A stretch of 64,000 bases of DNA. It comes from CAMTWZ01 sp041749075. Its GTDB lineage: Bacteria > Bacteroidota > Rhodothermia > Balneolales > HLUCCA01. Of this stretch, positions 52,534 to 62,193 are shown piece by piece. Below the pieces are notes generated by a model. It saw nothing but the letters and a program-made list of their open reading frames with translations, was not told where the DNA came from and made no database searches. The stretch lies in contig JBGTBY010000002.1 in assembly GCA_041749075.1 (NCBI GenBank), forward strand, positions 1 to 64,000. Direction: 5' to 3'. The position numbers were made by a program, and so were the translations under genes. The first letter of the stretch is position 1, and each line of letters begins with the position of its first letter.

Positions 52534-54294
52534 ATGAAAAGTCGTCTTTTTGACATTGTCGAATCAGGATACGCGCGCAATGCCCGCGGCATTCAAATGG
52601 TAACCAAACGAAATGGTGTTTGGCTCGAAACCAGCACCGAAGATTTCAAGCGGATGGTGCATCATGCCGCACTTGGGTTTCATGATCTCGGCATCAAAAA
52701 GGGCGAACGAGTAGCCATTCACAGTGAGAACAATTCTGAATGGATCATCGTGGATCAAGCTCTGATGACGATTGGTGCCGTACCTGTACCGATTTACACC
52801 ACACTTCCTACCGATCAGATCGCGTATATCATCCGCTCGTGCGAAGCCGTGGCTTACGTGGTTTCCGGACCCGAACTCTTTGCCACATTCGCGCCAGAGC
52901 GCTCTCAATTCCCCTTCCTGAAACATGTGGTGACGACAGTCACACCAGTGGACGACAGTCTGACGTTATCATCGCTCATCGCTCGGGGTTCTGAATTAGC
53001 CGAGCAACACAAGGGGATGTGGGAGTATTTGAAGTCGGAAGTGACGCCAGACGATCTGGCTACGCTTATTTACACATCCGGCACGACCGGATATCCGAAA
53101 GGCGTGATGATCACGCATGGAAACTTGTCGTTTACCATCAATGTGGGCATTGAGCGTATTCCATTTGAGCTGGTCGATCATGCCGACCGTTCCGTGATGG
53201 CCTACTTGCCATTGTCACACATTTTCGAGCGTGCCATCGACTTGGTGTATATGAAATACGGCTTCACGATCTATAACCTCGAGAAAGTGGATGACATTCC
53301 GGAAGACGTGAAATTCATCAAGCCGTATTTCTTTGGTACGGTGCCACGTCTGTTGGAAAAACTACATACCGCCTTCCGTACAAAAGTAAATGATAGTACC
53401 GGGTTGAAGTACAAGCTCGGTAACTGGGCTTTGGATATGGCCGAGAACCAAGATGTGGGAGAAAAGCGAAACCTAGTCAAACGAATCCAATTTTTCATCG
53501 CAGACAAGCTCGTCTACAAGAAACTTCGTGCCGCATTAGGGGGTGATCTGATGGGGATGGTGAGCGGAGGCGCGGCTTTGAGTCCGAAATTGCTCAACTT
53601 TTATAATGCGATCGGTTTGGTGCTTCTCCAAGGATATGGCCTATCGGAAACGGCTCCTCTTCTCACGTTATGTGAGGAAGGAAACATGAAACAGGGCTCG
53701 GTCGGTAAAACGATCCGTGGCGTCGAACTCAAAATCGCCGACGATGGGGAAATCCTAGCCCGCGGACCCAATATCATGAAAGGGTATTGGAACCAATCCG
53801 CCGAAACAGCCGAAGTTCTAAAGCCGGATGGATGGTTTCACACCGGTGATATCGGTGAAATGGATGCGGATGGGTACGTGTTCATCACCGATCGGAAAAA
53901 AGACCTGTTCAAACTCTCAACCGGCAAATATGTGGCGCCGGCCCACATCGAAACCAGTTTGATGATGTCGCCATTGATCGATCATGTGGCGATTTTGGGA
54001 TCCGATCAGAAGTTTTGCTCCGCACTGATCGTTCCCAATCAAGTGGCGTTGAAAAAAGCACTAAAAACGAAAGGCGAACTGGATGTTGAAAAGGCGGAAG
54101 CTCTGATTCGCATCGTGGTTGACGACGTGAACGAAAAGCTCCCGCCTTGGGAGAAAATCAAGAAATTCGCATTGTTGGATACGGAGTTCAGCATTCAGAC
54201 GGGTGAATTGACCCCATCATTGAAACTGAAACGTCGGGTGATCCATGAGAAGTTCAGCGATCGAATCGCCAGGATCTATGAGTCTGAATCTTAG
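52534..54294 (+). CDS. Long-chain acyl-CoA synthetase
   Basis: 586 residues of the ANL superfamily. The P-loop YTSGTTGYPKG is at 180-190; LQGYGLSETAP (motif II) and GWFHTGDIGEMDADGYVFITDRKKD follow. The length and architecture are of long-chain FadD-type ligases, activating fatty acids through acyl-AMP. A 53-aa gene is read toward it with stops overlapping by 4 bp. It faces a thioesterase gene on the opposite side. Confidence 0.93.
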   Translation: MKSRLFDIVESGYARNARGIQMVTKRNGVWLETSTEDFKRMVHHAALGFHDLGIKKGERVAIHSENNSEWIIVDQALMTIGAVPVPIYTTLPTDQIAYIIRSCEAVAYVVSGPELFATFAPERSQFPFLKHVVTTVTPVDDSLTLSSLIARGSELAEQHKGMWEYLKSEVTPDDLATLIYTSGTTGYPKGVMITHGNLSFTINVGIERIPFELVDHADRSVMAYLPLSHIFERAIDLVYMKYGFTIYNLEKVDDIPEDVKFIKPYFFGTVPRLLEKLHTAFRTKVNDSTGLKYKLGNWALDMAENQDVGEKRNLVKRIQFFIADKLVYKKLRAALGGDLMGMVSGGAALSPKLLNFYNAIGLVLLQGYGLSETAPLLTLCEEGNMKQGSVGKTIRGVELKIADDGEILARGPNIMKGYWNQSAETAEVLKPDGWFHTGDIGEMDADGYVFITDRKKDLFKLSTGKYVAPAHIETSLMMSPLIDHVAILGSDQKFCSALIVPNQVALKKALKTKGELDVEKAEALIRIVVDDVNEKLPPWEKIKKFALLDTEFSIQTGELTPSLKLKRRVIHEKFSDRIARIYESES

Positions 54295-54452
54295 AGACTG
54301 GTAATCAACAACGCCGATGTGATGATTAATGTCATCAACACATAATAAAAGCGTTTGATTTTTTTCTTGGGTTTTTTTAAGCCCATCACATCTTTGTAGA
54401 TGAGGTGGTCGAAACCCAGTTTGTAATATTCTTCGTAAATCTTGGCGCGCAT
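54291..54452 (-). CDS. Small 53-aa membrane protein
   Basis: Begins MRAKIYEEYYKLGFDHLIYK, then VMGLKKPKKKIKRFYY, and ends in a hydrophobic helix (about 38-53). The ATG is preceded by a strong AAGGAG ribosome site at a normal distance. A TTG-N20-TATCTTAG promoter-like pair lies 28-58 nt upstream. The Lys-rich stretch before a C-terminal span suggests a tail-anchored topology. I know no family for it. The TAA shares bases with the convergent acyl-CoA synthetase stop. Confidence 0.75.
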   Translation of the reverse strand: MRAKIYEEYYKLGFDHLIYKDVMGLKKPKKKIKRFYYVLMTLIITSALLITSL

Positions 54453-54479
54453 GGCACACTCCTTCGTTAAAATGATCGT

Positions 54480-54510
54480 CTAAGATACGGTATTCTTAGT
54501 CCGTTTACAA
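54480..54510 (-). promoter_or_regulatory. Candidate promoter of the 53-aa gene
   Basis: Minus strand: TTG (54510-54508), 20-nt spacer, TATCTTAG (54487-54480), which differs from TAnnTTTG in the last T. It lies upstream of the strong ribosome site of the small gene. Confidence 0.4.
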
Positions 54511-54591
54511 CGCACTGCGTCATAAATTATTTTAGTCTAACGCGCGGATATGTCTTTTGATCCCGAAAATCTCGTGTGATTCACTAATTAA

Positions 54592-55503
54592 TTAAAGGCG
54601 AACCACTCCGTCGATCACGGTCACAGCCTGCCCGGCAATGATCAGCTCGTCCACAACCCCTTGTTTCATGCCCATATGAATGGTTACGTGTCCAGGACGT
54701 TTGAGCGACCGGCCTTGCGCGCCATGAAATGTGTGGAAATTTACTTTGGTATCGACCAGTCCGTTTTCTTTCAGAAAAACGGCCATAGGACCTTGGGCGG
54801 AGCCGGTTACCGGGTCTTCATCCACACCCAAAGCCGGGGCGAAGAAGCGCATGTGCCAGTCCGATTCTTTGTCGCCGGTATCGGTTGTGGCCACGGCGAA
54901 CCCGTTCAAATCGTGCAGATAATTCAATTTGCGGAGGAGGGTCATGTTGGGTTCGAGGCTTTTCAACGAGTCGTAGTCGCGCACCGGAACATAGCAATAG
55001 CCGGCATCCGTGATTTTCGGTTTCATGCTTTTCGCCAGTTCGATCTGAGAGAGTCCCAATGCGCCGCATAATTCGGTGATGTCACCCGGATAGGGGAAAA
55101 AACGAGGTATGGGGATGCTGAATTTGATGTAGGGTTGGAAATCGCGCCATTCCACATCCACAGTGAGCAATCCGGATTTCGTCTCAATCAAGAAACTTTG
55201 GTCTTCATCCACTTCCAAGCCAAACAATCCTTCTTCGGCCAAAGCATGGAACAGGGCGATGGTGGCGTGACCGCATAAATCCACTTCCTGCGTCGGAGTG
55301 AACCATCTTACGCGCAAATCCGATTCCTCGTTGGAGGGAGGAAGAGCGAACACGGTTTCGGACAGGTTCATTTCGGAGGCGATCTTCTGCATCTCTTCGG
55401 CGGTAAGGCCATCGGCTTCCACCACAACTCCAGCCGGATTTCCGGTGAAGGCTTTCGTGGTAAAAGCGTCGACGTGTTTGATTCGGATGTTGCGTATGCT
55501 CAT
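54592..55503 (-). CDS. PhzF-family isomerase
   Basis: 303 residues. The PhzF fold signature is VDAFTTKAFTGNPAGVV (11-27), with the catalytic Glu at E49 (MNLSETVF), DLCGHATIALFH and a late DPVTGSAQGPM. Phenazine biosynthesis itself is not implied; most members have unknown isomerase roles. Its start overlaps the FKBP gene stop by 4 nt (55500-55503), and it is separated from the small gene by about 140 nt of AT-rich sequence with no other feature. Confidence 0.93.
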   Translation of the reverse strand: MSIRNIRIKHVDAFTTKAFTGNPAGVVVEADGLTAEEMQKIASEMNLSETVFALPPSNEESDLRVRWFTPTQEVDLCGHATIALFHALAEEGLFGLEVDEDQSFLIETKSGLLTVDVEWRDFQPYIKFSIPIPRFFPYPGDITELCGALGLSQIELAKSMKPKITDAGYCYVPVRDYDSLKSLEPNMTLLRKLNYLHDLNGFAVATTDTGDKESDWHMRFFAPALGVDEDPVTGSAQGPMAVFLKENGLVDTKVNFHTFHGAQGRSLKRPGHVTIHMGMKQGVVDELIIAGQAVTVIDGVVRL

Positions 55504-56294
55504 GGTGATTCAGATCGGATAAGTTCTATGTCAAAACGGATGGTCGCATTCGGTGGTATGCGATGCGCGTAGCCGGCTTCGCCGAAAGCCAGCGTTGGCG
55601 GGATGTAAACGGTTCGACGTTCACCGGGGGCCATATCAAGCAACGTGGTTTCCCAGCCTGGAATCAACGTCCCTCTGCCTATGATGATTTCGAACGGTTG
55701 CCCCCGATAAACCGAACTGTCAAAGATACGGCCATCTTCCAAATATCCCGAGTAATGAAGAGTGAGGCGGTCGCCAGGTATAGGTTTGCGGCCTTTACCT
55801 TTGCGATGGATTCCGTATCGGAGTCCATCTGACTGCGAAACCCATTCGCCCGATTTCAACTCCCATTTTGTCGGGACTTCCTGCCAATCGTGCAATTCGA
55901 TCTCGAATCGAAGTGTTGCGTCGGGTGGGATGATGCCCTGGATGCCAACCGAGCCATAGGCGAGTTGCGGTGGCACCACCAGTCGTCGCACACCACCTTT
56001 TCTCATGCCCTGTATGCCTTCATACCAACCTGCGATCACATTTTCGCGTGTCAGTTGGATCGTGAGGGGGACATCATCGGCGGCTCGGGTTTCGAACAAG
56101 GATGAATCCGGAAGATAGCCCGAATAATGCAAGGTGACGAACGCGAGTGAGTCAACCGGATCTCCTGAGCCGACCACGAGATCTTCAATCATCAGACCGT
56201 TATCCAATGTGATGGACACAGGTTTGACGACGGATTCTCGGGATGTGCAGGATAGAAACGACAGAAGTACAAGGATAACAGACGGGCGCATCAT
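55500..56294 (-). CDS. Lipoprotein with two FKBP-type PPIase domains
   Basis: 264 residues. Signal with lipobox-like LLSFLSC (C16), then two FKBP domains: first about 35-135 (VVPPQLAYGSVGIQGIIPPDATLRF), second about 160-262 (IPPTLAFGEAGYAHRIPPNATIRFD). Each keeps the core GxxIPPxAxLxF end of the fold. It would help prolyl isomerisation of exported proteins at the membrane. It overlaps both neighbouring genes by 4 nt. Confidence 0.92.
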   Translation of the reverse strand: MMRPSVILVLLSFLSCTSRESVVKPVSITLDNGLMIEDLVVGSGDPVDSLAFVTLHYSGYLPDSSLFETRAADDVPLTIQLTRENVIAGWYEGIQGMRKGGVRRLVVPPQLAYGSVGIQGIIPPDATLRFEIELHDWQEVPTKWELKSGEWVSQSDGLRYGIHRKGKGRKPIPGDRLTLHYSGYLEDGRIFDSSVYRGQPFEIIIGRGTLIPGWETTLLDMAPGERRTVYIPPTLAFGEAGYAHRIPPNATIRFDIELIRSESP

Positions 56295-57154
56295 ACCTCA
56301 AAGGTACCACGATGAAGCGATTCCATCACCTTGGTAAAACGCAAAACATCGTAACCGGAATAGGTGGCTGGCGCTCGCATCTGTACGGCTTTCAAAAACT
56401 GGGTCACCGCCAGCTTGGCCGGTTCTTCTTTCTCGAAATTCCGCAAATCCGAGACAGGAGATTTCACCTGATGATGTTGGATGATGCGGACCGTTTTGGC
56501 CGATACATCGCATTCAGCCGCCATGTTGGCATCGGATACGAATCGTGTATGTCGATTTTCACTATGTGCCATGCCGCAATACAAGGATGCGGACGCTCCG
56601 TTATCGAACTTGATATACACATGTAAGGACAGCGTTTCACCGTCTCCGAATGGAATGCGGTTCGTGTCGATGCGATGCACATTCGAATCCATCCATTTCA
56701 GGATCAGCGACAGATCTTCCTGCCAATAGGTCGAATACGACGCTCGGATTTCACGATAGGTGCTAAACGCATATTCACGCTGGAAATGCAGCAGATCCGG
56801 CCGGCGGATGTTCGCCATCATGAATTGCGTGGTCGGATTGTAAAACGCCCAGTTTGAAAATTGCAAGACAGTGCCACTTTCTTCCGACATGCGGAACAAG
56901 CGTTCGGCGAGACTTCTTTCGACTGGAAGTTTACCCACGATGAACGCATGAACGCCCGCACGGATCACTTGCTGGGCCAAATCGAGTCGGTGTTCGTTCT
57001 CTTCCATCACGATGCAGGCATCGACCGATCCGATGGCTTCAAGCGTATCGGATAGGATGACTTCCCGCACAGATGCATGCGGGCGGAGCCGTTGTTCCCA
57101 AACAGCTCCGCGTTCAGCAGGACCCACAATTCCGATACGCAATGAATCTTTCAT
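56291..57154 (-). CDS. Gfo/Idh/MocA-like oxidoreductase, short form
   Basis: 287 residues; most members are 320-380. N-terminal Rossmann region starts RIGIVGPAERGAVWEQRL, so the classic GxGxxG is altered (GPAERG). A typical middle segment AFIVGKLPVERSLAERL-like 'EKP' position reads GKLPVER, and the second half is the alpha/beta dimer domain. NAD(P) binding may be weakened. First gene of an overlapping run with the FKBP and PhzF genes. Substrate unknown. Confidence 0.78.
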   Translation of the reverse strand: MKDSLRIGIVGPAERGAVWEQRLRPHASVREVILSDTLEAIGSVDACIVMEENEHRLDLAQQVIRAGVHAFIVGKLPVERSLAERLFRMSEESGTVLQFSNWAFYNPTTQFMMANIRRPDLLHFQREYAFSTYREIRASYSTYWQEDLSLILKWMDSNVHRIDTNRIPFGDGETLSLHVYIKFDNGASASLYCGMAHSENRHTRFVSDANMAAECDVSAKTVRIIQHHQVKSPVSDLRNFEKEEPAKLAVTQFLKAVQMRAPATYSGYDVLRFTKVMESLHRGTFEV

Positions 57155-57163
57155 GCGGCCAAT

Positions 57164-57346
57164 TTAGTCGCGCGGCATGATGAAAGCCAATATGAAGTAG
57201 AACAAGATCGGGGAACCGAATCCCACAACGGATGCGATCACAAAAATCACACGAATGACCGTGGAATCCATGCCGAAACGGTTGGCCAAACCACCGCAGA
57301 CGCCGAGTAACATTTTATCGGTTGACGAACGTGAAAGACGTGCCAT
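57164..57346 (-). CDS. PspC-domain membrane protein
   Basis: 60 residues from MARLSRSSTDKMLLGVCGGLA; the PspC motif LLGVCGGLANRFGMDSTVIRV is at about 13-33, followed by one span ending FYFILAFIMPRD. Bare PspC-domain proteins are common in this phylum and are linked to membrane stress; no psp operon is here. In-frame sequence to 57409 was left out as it has a poorer match to the family. Confidence 0.88.
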   Translation of the reverse strand: MARLSRSSTDKMLLGVCGGLANRFGMDSTVIRVIFVIASVVGFGSPILFYFILAFIMPRD

Positions 57347-57471
57347 AACTAAATCTCCAAATAGGTTGATGTTGCGCTTAGTATACGGCATGATGTTCGT
57401 TTGTTCCAAGATATCGGAAGGCAGAACGAACGAGCCTGAAATCCCGTTTCTGCTATATTCCCTATCCCATT

Positions 57472-58926
57472 ATGCCCCATCGCACCATCAATTCGTTCCG
57501 CGTTTTTCATCAGACGCAAGGTGACCCGAATCCATCCGGCCGGTATGTGCTGTATTGGATGCAGATGAACCGCCGATTGTCCTATAATTTCGCACTTGAT
57601 TATGCCGTGGCGTGGGCGAACAAACTCGGACTCCCGTTGCTCATTTACGAGGCCATCGGAATTCAGAACAAATGGGGATGCGATCGCTTTCATCATTTCA
57701 TGCTGGAAGGAATGATCGAGACTGCCGCTGAATGCAAGGAAAGAGGAATCGCCTATTTCCCATACTTGGAAGACAAACCGGGTGCGTCGAAAGGCCTGTT
57801 GGAGAGCTTGGCTAAAGAGTCAGCCATTGTGATTGGCGACGACTATCCGGTGTATATCGCCGCTTCGTTGAATCGGTATTTCCGGGCGAAATCGCCTGTT
57901 CCGTTTATTACGATCGATTCAAATGGCATCATTCCGCTTGGAATCACTGAGAAAGCGCCTTACTCCGCGTATACCTTTCGGCGCATCATGCAACGACATT
58001 TCGTTGAGGCGTATCAGAATCCGCCGAAAGAAGATCCATTGAATGAGTTGGTGAATCGGACGCATCCAACGGTCGATTGGCCCAGTGGGGAACGGTTCTT
58101 TGGGGATGTGGACGCTTTTGTGGCCTCGTTGCCGATCGATCACAGCGTCGGGAAATTAGATATTCGTGGGACGCGCGCGGCGGGGCTGGCGGTGATGCGG
58201 GACTTCGTTGAATCCAAGCTCATGGATTATGGCGAGCTTCGGAATCATCCGGACCTGGACAAAGCCAGCGGATTGAGTGCTTGGTTGCATTTCGGGAAAG
58301 TATCGGAATTCGAAGTGGTGCAAGAGGCGCTCAAGCATCAGCCACCGGGGTGGAAGGTGTCGGATATGACCCCGGTTGCTGGGCAGAGAGAAGGGTTTTT
58401 CGGTGGGCATCCATCTATCGAATCGTTCATGGATGAAGTGATCACATGGCGTGAGGTGGGATTTCATTTCTGCCATCACACGAAAAACTATGACAAATTC
58501 GAGAGTCTGCCCGATTGGGCGATCGCCACACTGGAGTCGCATAGTTTGGATGCCCGGCCGGTGTGCTACACGTACGAACAAATGGAGCGGGCCGAGACAC
58601 ATGATGAGGTTTGGAACGCGGCGCAGCGGCAGTTGAGAAGAGAAGGTATCATCCACAATTATTTGAGGATGTTATGGGGCAAGAAAATCCTGGAATGGTC
58701 GCCGGATCCACGAACCGCGCTTCAAAACATGATTGAGCTGAACAACAAATGGGCGATCGACGGCCGCGACCCGAACTCTTATTCCGGCATCTTTTGGTGC
58801 TTAGGACGATTTGATCGACCCTGGGCGCCACAACGTCCGATATTCGGCCAAATCCGATATATGAGCACCGATTCTACGTTGAAGAAAGTAAAGCTGAAAT
58901 CCTACCTCAAAACCTACGCCAAATAG
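57472..58926 (+). CDS. phr: Class II deoxyribodipyrimidine photolyase
   Basis: 484 residues. The N-terminus YVLYWMQMNRRLSYNFALDYA and the C-terminal AGQREGFFGGHPSIE-like and RMLWGKKILEWSPDP, DPNSYSGIFWCLGRFDRPW stretches are hallmark class II CPD photolyase sequences. The enzyme uses light through FAD to split cyclobutane pyrimidine dimers. It diverges from the PspC gene. No light-sensor gene is nearby. Confidence 0.95.
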   Translation: MPHRTINSFRVFHQTQGDPNPSGRYVLYWMQMNRRLSYNFALDYAVAWANKLGLPLLIYEAIGIQNKWGCDRFHHFMLEGMIETAAECKERGIAYFPYLEDKPGASKGLLESLAKESAIVIGDDYPVYIAASLNRYFRAKSPVPFITIDSNGIIPLGITEKAPYSAYTFRRIMQRHFVEAYQNPPKEDPLNELVNRTHPTVDWPSGERFFGDVDAFVASLPIDHSVGKLDIRGTRAAGLAVMRDFVESKLMDYGELRNHPDLDKASGLSAWLHFGKVSEFEVVQEALKHQPPGWKVSDMTPVAGQREGFFGGHPSIESFMDEVITWREVGFHFCHHTKNYDKFESLPDWAIATLESHSLDARPVCYTYEQMERAETHDEVWNAAQRQLRREGIIHNYLRMLWGKKILEWSPDPRTALQNMIELNNKWAIDGRDPNSYSGIFWCLGRFDRPWAPQRPIFGQIRYMSTDSTLKKVKLKSYLKTYAK

Positions 58927-58945
58927 TAGACCGGAATGTTGTATT

Positions 58946-59950
58946 ATGCCCGACCAACTTTCATCCTCACGACTTTTGACTGAATCCATCCTGTTTATCG
59001 AGAATGCCGAGCCTGTCGTGGTGCTTGGCTTGCAAGACCGACACCTGGCCAAATTCGAATCGGCCTACCCTCAGGTGAAGATCACCGCCCGCGGAAATGA
59101 AGTGAAAATCTCGGGTGAGGATGCGTCTGTGCAAGAAGTGACGTCCCTCATCCGCGAATTGGTCGTCATTGCGTCGCGCACAGGAAAGGTGCATGAATCG
59201 GATGTGATGGCGCTGTTGGCCATCCGCAAGAGTCATGAGTCTATTTCGGATGAGAATGCCGCTGCTGGTGCGGATTTGTCCGATGTGATCGTTCATACCC
59301 ATGGTGGCGTGATGGTTCGGGCGAAAACACCCGGCCAACGCCGGATGGTGGATGCAGCCGTTCTCAATGATATTCTGTTTTCGATCGGTCCGGCCGGAAC
59401 CGGAAAAACGTACACCGCCGTCGCATTGGCCGTTAAAGCACTGAAAGAGCGACGCGTGAAGCGGATTGTGCTCGTGCGTCCGGCTGTGGAAGCGGGCGAA
59501 AGCCTCGGTTTTCTTCCTGGTGACCTGAAGGAAAAAATCGATCCCTATCTAAGACCTCTATATGATGCGTTGGAGGAGATGATCGAGCACGACCGCCTCG
59601 AGCAGAACCTACAGCGAAATATCATCGAAATCGCACCGTTGGCTTATATGCGAGGTCGCACACTGAATAACTCATTCGTGATTCTGGATGAGGCTCAAAA
59701 TGCGACGAACAGCCAAATGAAAATGTTTTTAACCCGCCTCGGCGCAAACAGCAAAGCGATCATCACAGGGGATATCACACAAACCGATCTCCCCATGAAG
59801 AAACAATCGGGTCTGATCAACATCCAGGCGATCTTGAATGACATCCCTGGAATCCGATTTGTGTACCTCGACCAAGAAGATGTTGTGCGCCATAAACTTG
59901 TACGCGATATTATAGCCGCTTACGAACGTTACGAAGAAACCCAAGAATGA
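58946..59950 (+). CDS. phoH: PhoH-family ATPase
   Basis: 334 residues. An N-terminal KH-like part (about 1-95) precedes the PhoH ATPase: Walker A GPAGTGKT (148-155, K154), LVRPAVEAGESLGFLPGDLKEK, and Walker B FVILDEAQNAT near 246. PhoH proteins are probably RNA-linked ATPases or helicases. Overlaps the next gene by 4 nt. In many genomes phoH is next to ybeY; here it is followed by a metallohydrolase. Confidence 0.94.
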   Translation: MPDQLSSSRLLTESILFIENAEPVVVLGLQDRHLAKFESAYPQVKITARGNEVKISGEDASVQEVTSLIRELVVIASRTGKVHESDVMALLAIRKSHESISDENAAAGADLSDVIVHTHGGVMVRAKTPGQRRMVDAAVLNDILFSIGPAGTGKTYTAVALAVKALKERRVKRIVLVRPAVEAGESLGFLPGDLKEKIDPYLRPLYDALEEMIEHDRLEQNLQRNIIEIAPLAYMRGRTLNNSFVILDEAQNATNSQMKMFLTRLGANSKAIITGDITQTDLPMKKQSGLINIQAILNDIPGIRFVYLDQEDVVRHKLVRDIIAAYERYEETQE

Positions 59951-60717
59951 TAGATGCTCTGAATGAAGGCACGTTTTCGGTCGGAATGGATAAACAATTC
60001 AATCCGATCCAACGAAGTGTCCAAGCCGCTAAAGGCGCCCTAAAAATTTCCCTGAACCCTTTTTTGATTCAAATCCGCGAACGGAATATCCTGATCGACT
60101 GCGGACTCGGTGATTATGGCGTTCGTAGCCATATCCCCATCCTGCAAGAGAATCTCAAACGCTTCGGCTTGTTTGAAGACGATATCACGGATGTGATCTG
60201 TTCCCATCTGCATTGGGATCACATCGGCGGATTGGCCCACACACGAAATGGAAAGATGGAACTCACCTTTCCGGACGCCAATATCTGGCTGTCTGGCCAA
60301 GAGTGGAAGCAAGTGAACGAGCGCGAAGATGACGAGAACGCAAAGGCGGATTTCATCCAATTCATCGACGCGAATGCCGACTTGAACTTTTTGTCGGATG
60401 GAGATTCTCCATTTGAAGGCGTGGAAGTGGAAGTGATCGGCGGACATACCGAATTCTCACTAGGCATCTGGATCGACCTTCCCGGTGTGAAATACCTGAT
60501 GGCAGGGGATGTGCTCGGCACAAAGGGCGGCATCAACCGCAAATACACCGCGAAATATGATTTCGATGGAAAGAAAAGCCAGATGCAACGCGAGCGTCTT
60601 GTGAAGCAGTGTTATGAAGACGTGTTCGGCATTTTGTGCTACCACGATGTCGACATGCCGCTTATTCGTTTAACCGGATATAGCGAAGACAATGGGTACG
60701 CATTCACATCCCCATGA
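59947..60717 (+). CDS. MBL-fold metallohydrolase
   Basis: 256 residues with the metal motif H87-x-H89-x-D91-H92 (SHLHWDHIGG), a later GGHTEFSLG and D-ligand segment LMAGDVLG. It belongs to the quorum-quenching-lactonase-like/metallohydrolase group, but the substrate is not evident. It overlaps phoH (59947-59950) and punA (60714-60717) by 4 nt each, so the three are one operon. Confidence 0.9.
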   Translation: MIDALNEGTFSVGMDKQFNPIQRSVQAAKGALKISLNPFLIQIRERNILIDCGLGDYGVRSHIPILQENLKRFGLFEDDITDVICSHLHWDHIGGLAHTRNGKMELTFPDANIWLSGQEWKQVNEREDDENAKADFIQFIDANADLNFLSDGDSPFEGVEVEVIGGHTEFSLGIWIDLPGVKYLMAGDVLGTKGGINRKYTAKYDFDGKKSQMQRERLVKQCYEDVFGILCYHDVDMPLIRLTGYSEDNGYAFTSP

Positions 60718-61463
60718 ACGGATTTCCGCGACAGGTGGATGCGGCGGTGATCTTGGGTTCGGGTTTGGGCGGTTTTACGGATGGTCTCGATCTGATCGCG
60801 AGTGTTCCGTATTCGGAGATTCCGGGCTTTCCTGAGGTCACGGTAGCCGGGCACTCCGGAACCTTGTACTGTGCCCGCATCCAGCAGAAAACGATTCTCG
60901 TGTTTTCGGGGCGGTTTCATCATTATGAGGGACATCCATTCAATACGACGGTCATTCCAGTGGATCTCGCGGCCGCATTCGGTGCGAAACTACTGGTCGT
61001 GAGCAATGCGGCGGGCGGCATCAACACGGAGTTTGCGGTCGGGGATCTGATGTTGATCGACGATGTGATGCGGATCGGATTTCCGGTATCCGATGCAGGA
61101 GAGGTATTTCCAAACCGTTATCCGGATGAAAAACTCCTATCTCATGTGGAGAAAACCGCGGCAGACCTTGACATTCCGATGCGGCGCGGCACCTACTTGT
61201 ATGTGAAAGGTCCGGTGTATGAGACCCCAGCCGAAATTGTGGCCTATCGGATCATGGGAGCGGATGCAGTCGGGATGTCGACCATGCCCGAACTATTGGT
61301 TGCAGGAAAGCATGGGATGTCGGCCGTCGGAATCACATTGGTCACGAATATGGCCACAGGTGTGACAGGTGAGATACTGGAGCATGCACATATCCAGGAT
61401 GTGGCCGAACGGCGCAAAGTTGATTTCACACGGCTTGTGAAATCCCTTATCGCCAGCGCGTAA
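60714..61463 (+). CDS. punA: Purine nucleoside phosphorylase
   Basis: 249 residues, slightly shorter than most family members. Seen: ILGSGLGGFTD, HSGTLYCARI, GRFHHYEGH, SNAAGGIN and TLVTNMATGV, the phosphate and purine sites of trimeric PNP. It splits purine nucleosides for salvage. The gene ends in a 17-bp overlap with the convergent thioesterase gene. Third gene of the phoH operon. Confidence 0.94.
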   Translation: MNGFPRQVDAAVILGSGLGGFTDGLDLIASVPYSEIPGFPEVTVAGHSGTLYCARIQQKTILVFSGRFHHYEGHPFNTTVIPVDLAAAFGAKLLVVSNAAGGINTEFAVGDLMLIDDVMRIGFPVSDAGEVFPNRYPDEKLLSHVEKTAADLDIPMRRGTYLYVKGPVYETPAEIVAYRIMGADAVGMSTMPELLVAGKHGMSAVGITLVTNMATGVTGEILEHAHIQDVAERRKVDFTRLVKSLIASA

Positions 61464-62193
61464 CGGCCAAAAACACATCCTTTCCATCGCTTTTGCGATC
61501 GATGCGATGCTGGAATACGTCGTCATCCCCATCCACCCGAGAACAAGAACTCAATACCGTATCTCCATAATGGGTTTCGTTGCGGAACACAAGATCCACT
61601 TCATAGGGACGCTTTTTCAAGCCGACCTCATCCGGAACGGATTCTATTGCCCAAATGAGATAATTAACGTTGTTGACATGGCGATTGAGGTCGATGTCGC
61701 TTCTGCGGACCGTGAATTCCTTTGAGAACTCACCCGTTCCGTCCAATTTGCTGACACGTGGGGAATCGATGGGCATCGAAAAACGGGTGTTTCCGGCTGC
61801 GATCTGATGAACTTCATCCGGCAATTGAACCGGACGCATCGTTTTGAGATCCACCATCACCCACTGGGTTCGGACGGATGCGATCATGGTTTCATCCCGC
61901 CCGAATAGCTCGAAATCGCGGAGTGCCATGAATCGATCCACGCCCGCGGGCCAGGTTTCGAGGCGGATCATGTCCTGATAGGACGGATAATGATGCATCG
62001 TCACGATGATGCGGCTCAGAACCCAAGTGAGTTCTTTTGGAAGCAATTGGGTCACGGATAATCCGAGCATGCCCGCGTGACTTCCAGCGGCTTCTTGCAA
62101 ATGATTCAGGATTCCGGCGATCGTGGCTTTCCCAGATGAATCCGATTCGAAGGCATGGATGCGGAACCGTTCTGACCAGATGAATGGTTTCAT
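61447..62193 (-). CDS. Acyl-ACP thioesterase (FatA/FatB-like)
   Basis: 248 residues with two hotdog repeats. N-terminal repeat begins FRIHAFESDSSGKA, and the second has DIDLNRHVNNVNYLIWAIESVP, with the catalytic Asn/His of FatA-type enzymes. It would release fatty acids from ACP. Start overlaps the rpe stop by 4 nt. Third in a PASTA-rpe-thioesterase run. Confidence 0.9.
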   Translation of the reverse strand: MKPFIWSERFRIHAFESDSSGKATIAGILNHLQEAAGSHAGMLGLSVTQLLPKELTWVLSRIIVTMHHYPSYQDMIRLETWPAGVDRFMALRDFELFGRDETMIASVRTQWVMVDLKTMRPVQLPDEVHQIAAGNTRFSMPIDSPRVSKLDGTGEFSKEFTVRRSDIDLNRHVNNVNYLIWAIESVPDEVGLKKRPYEVDLVFRNETHYGDTVLSSCSRVDGDDDVFQHRIDRKSDGKDVFLAVTRWR

